This document shows positions 35,448 to 45,283 of a stretch of DNA of 64,000 bases, piece by piece (positions within the stretch are counted from its first letter, which is position 1; every line of letters starts with the position of its first letter). The position numbers and the translations under genes are program-made. Under the pieces are notes generated by a model, which saw only the letters and a program-made list of their open reading frames with translations, was not told the origin of the DNA and did not search any database. The stretch comes from Fulvia fulva (Eukaryota > Ascomycota > Dothideomycetes > Mycosphaerellales > Mycosphaerellaceae), in the NCBI RefSeq assembly GCF_020509005.1, contig NC_063021.1:3906001-3970000 (forward strand). The letters run 5' to 3'.

Positions 35448-36416
35448 ATGGCGACCTATACCCACTGGCTCTCCGAGACTCCCACCGAGTACATGCAGCA
35501 CTACCTGCAAGAAGAATGGCATGCAGCCTCGGACCATGATGAGCTGTTGAAGATACGCTATTACTCCTTCACGATTCGAGCATTTGTCTTTCGCGGTGAT
35601 CGTCTTTTCTTGACAAATAGGACCAACTCCTCAAGCGCTGAAGCGCAGCTCAGCGTTCTGGCGGATCGGTTGGATGTATCTCTGATGTCGTTAATTGAAG
35701 ACGAACCACCAGTCTACCGCGTGGAGCAGGATCCAGAAGTGTCGATTAGGGATCATGTCCGAACAGCACTGTCAGCACGGTACCACCATCCGGCCATTCT
35801 GGAGAATGTCAGGTTCCTTGATGAGTTCTCCTTTGCTGAGCCCACAGTCCGCCGTCGTGTCGAGGGGAGCACACCTGGCATTGACTCGCATATTTACATC
35901 TGCGACTTCGAGCTCTCGATCGTCTTGTCGAAGTTCTATGGCTCCTTGGGAAGTGGACCCGCGTACCGCTGGACGACAGAAGCAGACATCGACGAGGCAC
36001 AGCTGGTGGCCGGTCTGGATCTGATGCATATTTCCGACATGTTCCGGAAGTACCACGAATGCAAAGAAGATGAAGCCTTCCATGAACGTTGTAAAGACGC
36101 CGTGAGAAAAGCCCTAGCGAAGCGTTGGTGGAGAGAGCACACCGACAAAGCCTTTCGCTTCGGTGTGATAGCTCATCAGCCTGGCAGAGGATCGGGTGGG
36201 ATCTCAATCTTCTCCGTGAACCTTCCGGCCGCTGCAGCCAGGAAAGATGCCGTCTGCATTGAGCACGAGGGCGCCAGGTACCACATTGTGGGCCGCTTTG
36301 CGGGCGATTCGGTGCAGCTGAGCACAGAAGTCGAGACGTGGACGCCAATGATGAGAGATGATGGCAGTATCGACATTAGCTGGAACCTGACATCTGAGCG
36401 TACGATCTTTTACTGA
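35448..36416 (+). CDS. Cluster paralogue C: Nudix-like-fold protein without Nudix box
   Basis: Intronless, 322 residues. The start MATYTHWLSETP aligns with the ancestral start of B. FTIRAFVFRGDRLFLTNR matches the first Nudix-like strands of A and B, but the W-x-VP strand is replaced by a longer insert (ADRLDVSLMSLIEDEPPVY). ILENVRFLDEF corresponds to LDHIQFIDL (A) and LHEIQFMEF (B). AYRWTTEADIDEAQL is nearly the same as in B, and YHIVGRFAGDS...IDISWN is the shared C-terminal block. No catalytic box, signal peptide or transmembrane helix is seen. It is followed 113 bp on by the convergent stop of the coiled-coil gene. Family unnamed; Nudix ancestry is a hypothesis. Confidence 0.75.
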   Translation: MATYTHWLSETPTEYMQHYLQEEWHAASDHDELLKIRYYSFTIRAFVFRGDRLFLTNRTNSSSAEAQLSVLADRLDVSLMSLIEDEPPVYRVEQDPEVSIRDHVRTALSARYHHPAILENVRFLDEFSFAEPTVRRRVEGSTPGIDSHIYICDFELSIVLSKFYGSLGSGPAYRWTTEADIDEAQLVAGLDLMHISDMFRKYHECKEDEAFHERCKDAVRKALAKRWWREHTDKAFRFGVIAHQPGRGSGGISIFSVNLPAAAARKDAVCIEHEGARYHIVGRFAGDSVQLSTEVETWTPMMRDDGSIDISWNLTSERTIFY

Positions 36417-36529
36417 AGCAGGAAAGGACGAAGTCAAGCTTGCGGAGGTGAAGTGCCGTCAGTTGCCTTTACTTGGCGCTCGTGATACGGCATGGACCCG
36501 ATGTCTGCCGAGACCTGGATACTGTGGTA

Positions 36530-38078
36530 TCAGAGCGACATACTCTCCAGGCCGCAGACTGCCATGGCGCTGTCGGAATGCTGACGATCGGGTTTTGATC
36601 TTCGCGGTCGTGTGTGGTGGTCCTTTCTGAACCGCACTGGCTGTGCGGCACTTGCTGCACGACGCACTCCCGCCGGACACAGCGTCGACTGCAGAGCCGC
36701 CGTGGGATTACAGCCCGCTTCCGTGGAGGCAGTCTCAATCAGTCCACACCACGCTGCGTTTTGTCGTTCTCGCAGCTTGGAGTCAAAGCTGGTGAGTGAC
36801 TCGATGAGCTTGCCCGATTGGTATGCGCTCGCTCGTAAGATCTTGTGTTCCAAATCACTCAATTCCAGCTTCGACTTTCGCCGAAGAGCACGAATGTCGA
36901 CCTCCACCTCAGCGATAAGGCGTAGAAGCCGATCGATGATATGTGCAGAGTCGTGCTGTTCCTCCATCGCATGTGAAGGCAGAAGCTGGTTCATGAATCG
37001 AGCATCGGCGAGGGCTTGCTCTATCGTCGCATTTTTGTCTATCTGAACACCCGGGAGGAAGAGATGCTCGCCCAGCGGTCTCCGCATGAGCTCAGACTTG
37101 CGAGTAATGTCGTCCGAGCTTCCGATGCCGCCGTGGCCTGAGGAACTGCCATCGGTGAATCGATACCGATCGACAGGGATGTCATCGAGAGGACTTGCAG
37201 GCGGACCATCGAACGCTGACGATGGGCGTTGATAAAAGACGGAACTCAGCGCAGAAACTACCAGAACGGCTGCGCATTGGACTGGACAGTCCTGTGCTGC
37301 TTGATAGTTATCAAATCGGTCATGCTGCGTCGAGTCCTTTCGCAGTTGTGCTGAGGGCGAGGCAGGGCAGTAGCCTTGGCGTTCGTCGACGTCAGCAAGA
37401 TCAGAAATACTGCCACCCGTGGCTCGTTGAAAGACTCGCGCCTTCTCCATCTCAAGGTCGCGCTGACACACTTTGAGTGTTTCCAAGTCTTCTTCAAGGT
37501 GTGCCAAGTCATCACAGCACGTCTCCTTCTGTGCCACGTGGCTGTTCAGCGAGGTTTTGACATGCTTCGTCACGACCTTGGCAATCTGATCGTGAACGAC
37601 AAGCTCCACACATGTCTCGAGAAATGCCTCCAGTCGGCCTTGGAACAGCGCCGATTCGCTCTGGGCGCTGTCCTTGGGTAGGCTCCGCCGTCGCAGGTGC
37701 TCGTCGACCTCAATCCCTACGGCGCTGCTCCTCCGATGGTTGCGTACTTGCGTGACAGAACGGCCATGGTCGCGTTCAGTCAAGGACGTCCATGCGTGGC
37801 TGTTGGCTGAATGATGCCCAGAATTTGAAGCATTGTCCCTGAGCTTGCCACGTGGAGGACTTCTGGGAGGACTGCCGACGACGAAGCCGTCGGCTAGGTG
37901 CTGCTTCTTGTTCAGCGGATGATATCTGCCTCCCTGCATAGTTCGTGTCGAGGTGTATGCCTGCGTAGGATCTTCGAGTGCGAGCAGCATAGGTGGCCAC
38001 TGTCACCAAATGGTTAGCCAGGCACGTCATACTTACTTTGGTCGCGCAGTTCAAACTTTCGTCACGTTGTAGGGTCAT
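36530..38078 (-). CDS. Hypothetical coiled-coil protein
   Basis: 503 residues, not recognised. Exons are 38078-38037 (14 codons, MTLQRDESLNCATK) and 37999-36530; the 37-bp intron has gtaagt and acag ends and keeps phase, though it is unusually short. An alternative is to start at the ATG at 37990 without the first exon. The N-terminal ~110 residues are Ser/Arg-rich and probably disordered. Two helical segments follow: FLETCVELVVHDQIAKVVTK with DLAHLEEDLETLKVCQRDLE (about 130-200), and IDRLLRLIAEVEVDIRALRR with LSDLEHKILRASAYQ (about 370-430). The C-terminus is basic. No catalytic motif. The layout suggests a structural or adaptor role, which is only inference. Confidence 0.65.
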
Positions 38079-39762
38079 GTCTGGTGTGATGATGAAATGG
38101 TGAGAATGGAGCTGGAGGTAAGCATGATGGATAGAGTCTGGTTGGCTCGCGGTGGATTCTCCGCTGGGACTCAATCATCAGAAGCAGAGTATGCTGCTTT
38201 GCCAATTCAGTCACGTTAGTAATGAGTCGTTCCTGGTCGCGCTGCATGCGAATGGTATATTTCAGGCGATACGTGACACCTGGACGGCCTGGCGATACGT
38301 TTGCGTTCATGAAGTCGCAAAGAGAGGTGGGAACGAGACGTTGTTGGAGATGGAAATACATGTACCTACAAGGAAGCAACAAGGAAGCATGCTGACTGAG
38401 ACTGATTGACCTGTCTCGCGACTCATGCCACAACAACCACACTTCTCTACTTACCCTGTTCATGGTCCCATGCTCCAAAGAGCCGCGTCTGAACAACACG
38501 TCCGGCATCATATGGGGGCAAGGGAGACACGCGCCTCACATGTCTGCACCTCACCAGCCGGTCCATCACATGTCACACCCGCCGGTAGACACGACATCGG
38601 CGAGTAAGTTGGGCAGAGCTCCTTGCTTCGCCATGCAGCGATCAAGGCTTCGACGCATTCATGTTTGATGCCCGTGCCGTGACCTTGAGGAAAGAGCGCA
38701 GCGCAAGGCTCGGACAAGGACGCAAGCGCCTCGTTGGAGATATGTCCTCGAGTGCTCGGTAGGACTGTAAGCCGTCAGCTGTCATTGCGCGTAGGCGGTC
38801 GAGCGTCATGATCGCTCACTGACAGTACCTCGTCGTTGATGAACCGCAACTATGCCAAGCTATGCCTTATCCAGCGCGCTCTAAGTTCTAACCACATCAG
38901 GTCGGGACGCGCTTACAGAAATTGATCAGCTGCATCGTACAGGCCGCATATGACCAGGCAGAAGGACTTCCTGTGCACACAGCTTGGTGTTCATATCGGA
39001 CGAAACACCGTGCAGCCTGCCATGCACCCCAACCAACAAGCACGCATTGACTAATATGATAATATCTACCATGCTCATTTCGGATCCTCAGCATCTCGGT
39101 AGCGCGCGGGTACATCTTCTCACGACAAGGATATTTTGGCTGTCGAAGCGGCGTATATTCCGACACGCTTCCGAGATGCTGAGGATCCGAAATGACCGTG
39201 GTAGATGTTATCACGAGAGATGAGTGTGGAAATCTATCCTGTCGCGTGCTGCTTTTCTACTAGCTGCGCAAGGTGTCAAAAGGTACAGGTTGACATATCC
39301 CAAGCTGACAATCTCTTGAGAACAGGGCCTTCCTAGAATTCTGCCAAGCGTATAAACTCAACATCCCCGAAGACGAAGCTAGCCACAACGACAGCAAATG
39401 ACAGACTCGGCTTCAGACCACGACTGACCCAGTTGGTACAATGAAGGGGCGCCCGACCCGGTCAGTACTCGCCGGACCGTGAGGATGAGTAACCTTGTAC
39501 ATCGCGGTCTTTGGCAAGAAAGGAGGCGATAAGACTCGGCCTCCGTCCGCGCGTTGCTTCGTATCCCTTGGAACTCAGCTCGCTTCTCACATCACTTACC
39601 ACAGTCACTCCTTACAGCTGGTAGTTACTGCGCGATAATCATTCGCTAACATCAAGAACACTTTGATCCTTGCCCACTGCACGACTCCAAGGTACGGCGC
39701 ATTGCCTCCACCTCATCCTCGCATCGGCGTACTGACAGTTGTTAGGCAAATCACCTTCCACC
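38079..39762. other. Intergenic with a foldback element
   Basis: About 1.7 kb without a supported gene. Its main feature is the inverted-repeat element at 39057-39213. Open frames across that element on both strands are mirror images of each other and are not genes. Confidence 0.55.
39057..39213. mobile_element. 157-bp foldback element (MITE-like inverted repeat)
   Basis: Arms of 48 bp (39057-39104 and 39166-39213) are reverse complements with four mismatches; the central 23 bp of each arm (atttcggatcctcagcatct plus cgg) is exact. The ~61-bp middle is not repeated. It has no open frame of its own and no clear target-site duplication, so a non-autonomous transposon remnant is one reading and a hairpin RNA source is another. 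Only one copy is seen in this window. Confidence 0.55.
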
Positions 39763-40335
39763 ATGAAGTTTCTCGCTCTCATCGCTCTGGCCACCGCCAC
39801 CGTCGCCCTCCCACTGGGTGACAACCTCTTCGCAGACAGCACAGGCGGCAAAGACCTGCCAATACTCAGCAGCTTCGGTGAGAAGAAACTCACCACCAAG
39901 GCAAAGGGCCCAGGTAACGCCAAGGGAACTGGCAACTTTCTCCCTGGACTGACGCAGCTCGACAAATTGTCGATCCCCAAGCGCGATGCTGCTGCCCTAC
40001 CTGAGCTCACCGTCGGCGTCCAGGGTGGCAAGGTCGTGAAACGCACGGCCAAGGCCGAGGCTAAGCTGCCACTCGACCAGCCTCTAGGAGAAAAGGGCAT
40101 CGAAGGAACTAAGATGTTGGGCTTCTTGCCAAAGACGGGCGGAATCCTGAAGCGTTGGTTTGGGCTTGGAGGTGGTGAGGCGGAGATTGAGAAAAGGCAG
40201 AGTGGCCAGGTCACCAAACAATTGGGCAAGGGTGGCTTGAACAGCATTAACAATTTGAAGCAAGATCCCAACGAGAAGACTTTGGGAAACTCGAAGCTTC
40301 TTGGTCTGCCCATCGGGATCTTGAAGAGGGAGTGA
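39763..40335 (+). CDS. Secreted Kex2-processed repeat-type precursor protein
   Basis: Intronless, 190 residues. MKFLALIALATATVALP is a clear signal peptide; the ATG at 39763 is preferred over the in-frame ATG at 39739 because it puts the signal at the N-terminus. Five Lys-Arg sites follow (in IPKRD, VVKRT, ILKRW, IEKRQ and ILKRE), the last just before the stop. Two segments are related: MLGFLPKTGGILKR and LLGLPIGILKR. One short product lies between sites (WFGLGGGEAEIEKR). There are no cysteines. This is the layout of fungal Kex2-processed repeat proteins, a class that includes pheromone, repellent and cyclic-peptide (dikaritin) precursors. No tailoring enzyme gene (for example DUF3328/UstY-like) was recognised nearby, so product class is open. 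Confidence 0.75.
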   Translation: MKFLALIALATATVALPLGDNLFADSTGGKDLPILSSFGEKKLTTKAKGPGNAKGTGNFLPGLTQLDKLSIPKRDAAALPELTVGVQGGKVVKRTAKAEAKLPLDQPLGEKGIEGTKMLGFLPKTGGILKRWFGLGGGEAEIEKRQSGQVTKQLGKGGLNSINNLKQDPNEKTLGNSKLLGLPIGILKRE

Positions 40336-40418
40336 GGTAGTAGTCCTTTTGGGGGTCGAAGTGTGCTGAGTGTTGATTGTACAATTAGTCTTTCTTTCTA
40401 TGACGACTTCAACGCTCG

Positions 40419-40950
40419 ATGTCTTGTTGTTGCTGTTCCACATCGACGGTGTGTCTGCGTCATGCGAATTGCGATGGGTCGTTCATTCCTGCTGCAACTC
40501 ACCTTCAACGGACCAATGGAGAACCTCAATTCAACCCCACCCATCACCAACCTCATCTTCTCTCTCACTATACCTCTCTACGCAATCTACACAACACCAC
40601 CACGTCCCTCCCAAACACGCCCTCGCAACCCAAACACCCCCTCCGCCTGCCTCTAGAACTCTGCGAACAAATCTACACAGCCGCCTGCACATGCACATGC
40701 ACAGACACCCACGCCCTCTGCATCTTCAACGGCCTCCTCCTCTGCCTCGTCGACGGCCGCATCTAACAACCTCTTCCCCCACCTTCCACAGAACCCTTCT
40801 CCCTCCGACTCCACGTCGATGGACGCTACCGAGATCAGAGGCCTGGACCTGGGAGCTGTGGATTACGTGGGTGTTTTGAGGGGTGTGAGGGTCTGGGATG
40901 TTACGGTGAGGCTGAGGAATGTGGAGGATGCGGAGAGGTTGGTGCAGTAG
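40419..40950 (+). CDS. Possible short F-box-like protein, weak
   Basis: An ATG at 40419 opens a frame to 40748, then a 43-bp putative intron (gtcgac...tccacag with a ctaac branch-like site) joins in phase to 40792-40950, giving 162 residues. The segment LRLPLELCEQIYTAAC resembles the LPAELRNEIFELA start of the F-box-like family found at 50.6-54.2 kb, and VRVWDVTVRLRNVEDAERLV resembles a later strand-helix of such proteins. The donor is weak and the intron very short; it may be a decayed member or chance. Confidence 0.25.
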
Positions 40951-41375
40951 TTGGAGAGTTTCTTATGGGGGGTATGGCGGAGGGGAGGAGGACGGGGGTT
41001 GGGGGGAAGGGTCTTGCGGTGTAGGTTTTGAGGTGTGCGGATGGGGAGGATGTAGAAGGGGGAGGGGGGAGGAGGCTGTGAGGGGGGTGATGGGGGTGGG
41101 AGGGGACGAGGGTTGTTGGGTGGGAGAGGGGGAGGTGAGGGGGTTGTTGGGTTGTGGAGAGGTGGTGTGGATGTATGGAATTGACTGCACTGCGTAAATG
41201 TTGAGTCTGCGACTGGCAGTCGAGCTTCTATGACCCTCCTCCATCGCATGTCGGCGAAAGCTCCATGTAAGATGCCGAACGCTCTGATACTCACACCCCG
41301 ACGCGGACTCGACCATCTCCTTACGTCGTACCTCATGTACTCTAACTCTGACTGTTGCAGGTCTCTCCATCCACC
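40951..41375. other. Convergent intergenic region, G-rich
   Basis: Strongly strand-biased (G-rich on plus) between about 40970 and 41160. No supported gene. Confidence 0.5.
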
Positions 41376-43265
41376 TCACATCGAAGTCCTAAGAACAATC
41401 GCCTCCTTCGGGAACGGAATTTCAATCTCCTGCACACCAAGATGGTCCGGGCCCCAGTTCTCGTACGGCAAGCCGTCGTAATGGTTTTGCGCGAGGTAGG
41501 TGATGAAGTCGAAGAGGTGATTGACGTTCGCTTCGAATGTGCATCCTCTGGCGTGGTACGCGACGACCCGAGCGCTGTAGACTGGAACCCGTGGACCGCG
41601 CTTGGTAGAGCTTGAGCTTGTGCTTGAGGCGTCGTCGTCCCTTTCGTTATCGCTGTGGTTGTTCATGTTGTCTGCGTGCTGGTCGTCGCTTGTTTCGCCG
41701 TTGTTCTTGCCGCTGCTGGGGTTCTCTTCGATACTGGTCGGAGCATCAGTGGGGGCAACGTCGGCCGCCTCGCTGCTGTCTTCTTTGACGTCGCGATCGA
41801 CCTCGGCCACGGCTTCGTCGGTAGCTCCATCTTCAGTTCCCTCGTCTTCGTCTTCCTCGTCGTCGCCCTCCTCGTCATCACTGTCATCCTCCGTCATCTC
41901 CTCTTGCCAGCCCTTGTACAGCTCAGCCTTAAACTCAAGAGCCTGCCACTCTGGCTTCTCCTCTTCGAGCTCCTTCAGCTTGTACTCCAGATACTGCGCC
42001 ATTGTCTTCCACTCAGGGAGACATATTTCAGCCCACTTGGGCATCTCAACCTTGCGGGATGTGAACCGGTTCGGTATGATCATGAGTAGGACCCCAATTG
42101 CGCGGGGAAAGAGAGAGTCGTAGTCGAGAAGTACTCGACCGTCAAGATCTGGGGCATGATCACGAGGCTGGCATCCCCACAGGTAGACGATCGTAGATTT
42201 GGCGATCTCTTCGTCGATCTCATCGTCGAGATGGAAGTTGTGGCGCTCGCATGTGAGGTGTCCGTACTCGTTGTCGACGTAGCCGCGTTGAGCACTGACA
42301 CTGTCTTCGTCATTTTGCGCGTCTTCGGCGTCCTCGTCTTCATCTTCATCGTCTCCCTCGCGTCCTGGTCCTGGTCTTCGCCTTCGTTCTGGCTCTGCTC
42401 GGTACCTTGCGTGTTGGCCACTTCGAGACGAGCAAGGTTCCCGGTAGTGGCGGCTCGAGTGTCAGCGTTACGATCCTCCTCATCATGCGTGTCCTCGGAA
42501 TCATCGTCTTCACCTTCAACGTCATCCTCGTCTTCGCCCTGGTTCTGGTCTTCGCTCTCAGTCTCGCTCTGCTCCGTCTCTTGCGGGTCGTCAACCTCGA
42601 GACGAGCGAGGTTCTCAGTAACACCGGTCAGAGGGGCAGTGCCACCGGCCTCCGGATCATACCTGTAAATAGATATTCTCGAAGAATGGATGACGATCCT
42701 CCGCGGGCCATTCAGTTCTGGGCTCGAGCGATGTTCAGGCTTTCGACACAAGATCCAGTATGGAGGTGGATGGATGACACCATTGAGAGACACTGGGCCT
42801 TCCTGGTCTCGAAGATCGACAGCGTGGAAGTCGTCTTCCTCCTCATCCGAGCCCAGAACGTGCAAGTTCAAGAAAGCAGGATCAGGGTTCAAGTCTGCTG
42901 AGACCTAAGAAGCAAAAGAGTTAGCTGTGCTCGAGGGAAAGGTCAGAGCGGAACATGGGTAATGTCAATGCCGTGGGTCTCTATGATGCGGCGCCAATGT
43001 AAGTGCCTGTCTGTGTTACGTACCTTAGTCCTGCAGTATGGGCATGTGTTCTTCGAGGCGAAGCACTTCTTCGCGCATCTGCGACAGAAGATGTGGTTAC
43101 AGGCAGTCTTGATCGGTACCACCGCAATCTGTAAGACGTTAGGTCAAGTTATGACTCGACCAATATCTTGTCGCGATTACATACCTCGTAGCAGATAGGA
43201 CATTCTTCCTCACTCTGCACCTCCTCCAGGTTATGGATGAAATCTCTCCGTTGTGGTAGTGACAT
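41376..43265 (-). CDS. RING-finger protein with acidic repeats, apparent frameshift
   Basis: Likely ubiquitin-ligase-type protein. Exons are 43265-43185, 43128-43024 and 42904-41376, with in-phase GT-AG introns. Exons 1-2 build a complete C3HC4 RING: CPICYE, then ACNHIFCRRCAKKC, then NTCPYCRTK. Exon 3 starts VSADLNPDPAF and includes two acidic repeats each opening NLARLEV (about 59 codons each). In the second repeat, near 42355-42365, the reading frame changes: upstream reads EGEDQDQD, downstream the acidic text continues only one base out of phase as EGDDEDEDEDAEDAQ and then LYLWGCQ-like and NRFTSRKVEMPKWAEI text to the stop. A single missing base explains it; an unrecognised intron is less likely. 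With the base the protein would be 571 residues. Substrate unknown. Confidence 0.75.
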
Positions 43266-43530
43266 CGTGCTGCTATGTCGATGGGTCACGCAGTGTGGGC
43301 TGGATGAGACTTGCTCAGGTGAGAGAGGGGTTTTTCAGGCGAGAGGAGATGTGTTGCGTGAAGTCGCGCTTTTGAAGTTGCTAGCGCGCATTTTCATTCA
43401 TCTCATATCGAGCACGGACATAAAGTGCTAGCGCCATGGAGCTTGATTCATTGGGCCAGAAAACGCCAATAGATCGCACCGGCCTCGTGACATGACCACC
43501 GCTCTTCTCCCAGATGCACTATCGACACGC
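43266..43530. other. Intergenic between RING gene start and MFS gene stop
   Basis: 265 bp holding the RING-gene promoter and the 3' end of the second MFS gene. Nothing else seen. Confidence 0.5.
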
Positions 43531-45283
43531 TCACGTAACGTAAATAAAGTCTGGTCTATGCGACGAGTCAGTAACCCAGTATGTGAACGACAAGAAGCAA
43601 CGGAGATACTGACACTTTATCGCCCTTGATCCTGATCTCTTCCTCAGTTCTGCCTTCAATCCAGTGATCTCTCTTGCCCGCAAGCCTTTTCCTGTTCTCG
43701 ACCTCCAGTGCGAAATGGGTCACGACACTGCCACCTAGCAAGAACAAGGTCAGATAAGCCAGCACTACACCGTGTCCATACGAGTAGTGAGAGCCAGCCG
43801 AGGTTGGGTACAAGTTACTCGACACAATGCCATTGAGATTACCCCAGCCAATAACAAAGCCCAGAGTAACACCTCTGTTGTAGACGCCTTCGACATTGTT
43901 CGCAGCCCACGAGATAGTGTTGGCGATGCAGGGGTCTGAGCTGGTCAGCGAGGGTACGATTATTGAAACGCAGGCTACTCACAGATTCCAAGCGCACCAA
44001 GGAAGGTACTAGCGTACTTGACCCAAGGGTCTTGGGACCCGAGCAGCATTGCAAAGCCAGCTATGCCAAAGAAAGAGACGCCAATGTTACACCAGCCTCG
44101 TCGTCGCGATCTGTCGGCGTACCAGCCGATGAAGATGGTCAGAAGGGCTCCAGCTGCGTAAGGCGGAACTGATAGCAGATTTGCTCGAGTGCTAGTGACT
44201 CCAGGGTTGGCAGTCCTGATGATAGTCGGAAGGAACAGACTGAAAGCGTAAAGTGGCCCATCGCAGCCCATATAGATGATGGCAAAGGCCCATGTCTTCC
44301 AGTCCTTGACAGACTCCCAGAGATAGGCCATTTTGAAGTTCTCCTTCTCGGCACTGGCTTGGCCATCAGCTTTCAACCGTCTCAGCACGCGAGCGCGATC
44401 GTCCGGCGAGAGGGACTTGGCGTCATCAGGGAAATCTTCGATCATCCAGTAACTCGCAACCCCAATCAGAACCGTGGCGAGACCTTCCAGGATGAAGATC
44501 CATGCCCATCCAGGCTTTCCGCCTACGCCTCGCATTTGCGCGATGCCGGCAGCAAGAAGACCACCGAACGAGCCTGCAACGGCGGCAGCCGAGAAGAAGA
44601 TTGCTGTACGGATGCCGAATTCACTGCGTTTGTACCAGCAGCTGAGGTAGTAGGTGACGCCGGGAAATAGGCCGGCCTATGAAGCACATGCTGGTTAGTC
44701 GTCTTCATAAGTACGATGCTGACTTCATCAAACATACTTCAGCAACACCCAAGAACAAGCGCGCCGCTGCAAGGCCGGAAAAGTTGGTGACCAAGCCCAT
44801 GCAAGTCATGACAATGCCCCAAAGGACCATGATGATAGGTCTGAAGACCGACGGCTTCAGACGCTTCAGCAGAATGTTGGTAAGTAAGTGGTTCGAAGCC
44901 AGCGTACGAAACGAAGAAGAGCGAAAGCGCGGCCTGGTATTGCCCGTCCGTCGTCTTCAAGTCTGTGATCAAGCCATCGATCTTCGCATTGCCGACGTTC
45001 GTACGATCGAGGAAGGACACGAGGTAGAGGAGTGTTGGCCATGGGACCAGCTTGCGATCGAGTTTGCGGAGCAGCTTTTTGTCCTGGTGGATGTTAAGCT
45101 GATGATTCCTGTGTCGACCTCAAGACTCTCTTACGATTTCTGCTCTCTCTTCTTCGCTCTTTCCAGCATCTGGGTCGTGCAGATCGCCGAACAATATAGC
45201 GTGTTCGAGGTTCTTCTCGTCGCTGGTGGGGCTCGGCGCGCCATCGCTCTCTACAGTACCTTGTCAATTTGATGTTTCTCCAT
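43531..45283 (-). pseudogene. MFS transporter (anion:cation symporter family) with two frame breaks
   Basis: Five exons fit: 45283-45135, 45083-44738, 44676-43983, 43935-43614 and 43555-43531 (ending PDFIYVT, a common family ending). Family text is otherwise excellent: VSFLDRTNVGNAKIDGL, GVAEAGLFPGVTYYLSCWY, GGKPGWAWIFILEGLATVLI, SVPPYAAGALLTIFIGWYAD. Break 1: near 45252-45260 the frame from MEKHQIDKV meets the ESDGAPSP frame only if one base is added. Break 2: at 44881-44889 the plus strand reads taagtaagt, a 4-bp tandem duplication that disrupts FEPLT/NILLKRLKPS. Without these the protein would be 510 residues. It may be a decaying gene or an assembly problem; an alternative first exon could explain break 1 but not break 2. 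Confidence 0.7.

Noticed and set aside
38897..39223. Opposing open frames that share the same peptide text (EMLRIRN and SDPQHLGS)
   Set aside because: They are the two strands of the foldback element, so the similarity is due to the inverted repeat, not to coding.
36530..43265. A secondary-metabolite gene cluster around the Kex2-processed precursor
   Set aside because: No synthase, DUF3328-type oxidase, P450 or methyltransferase was recognised among the neighbours within this window.
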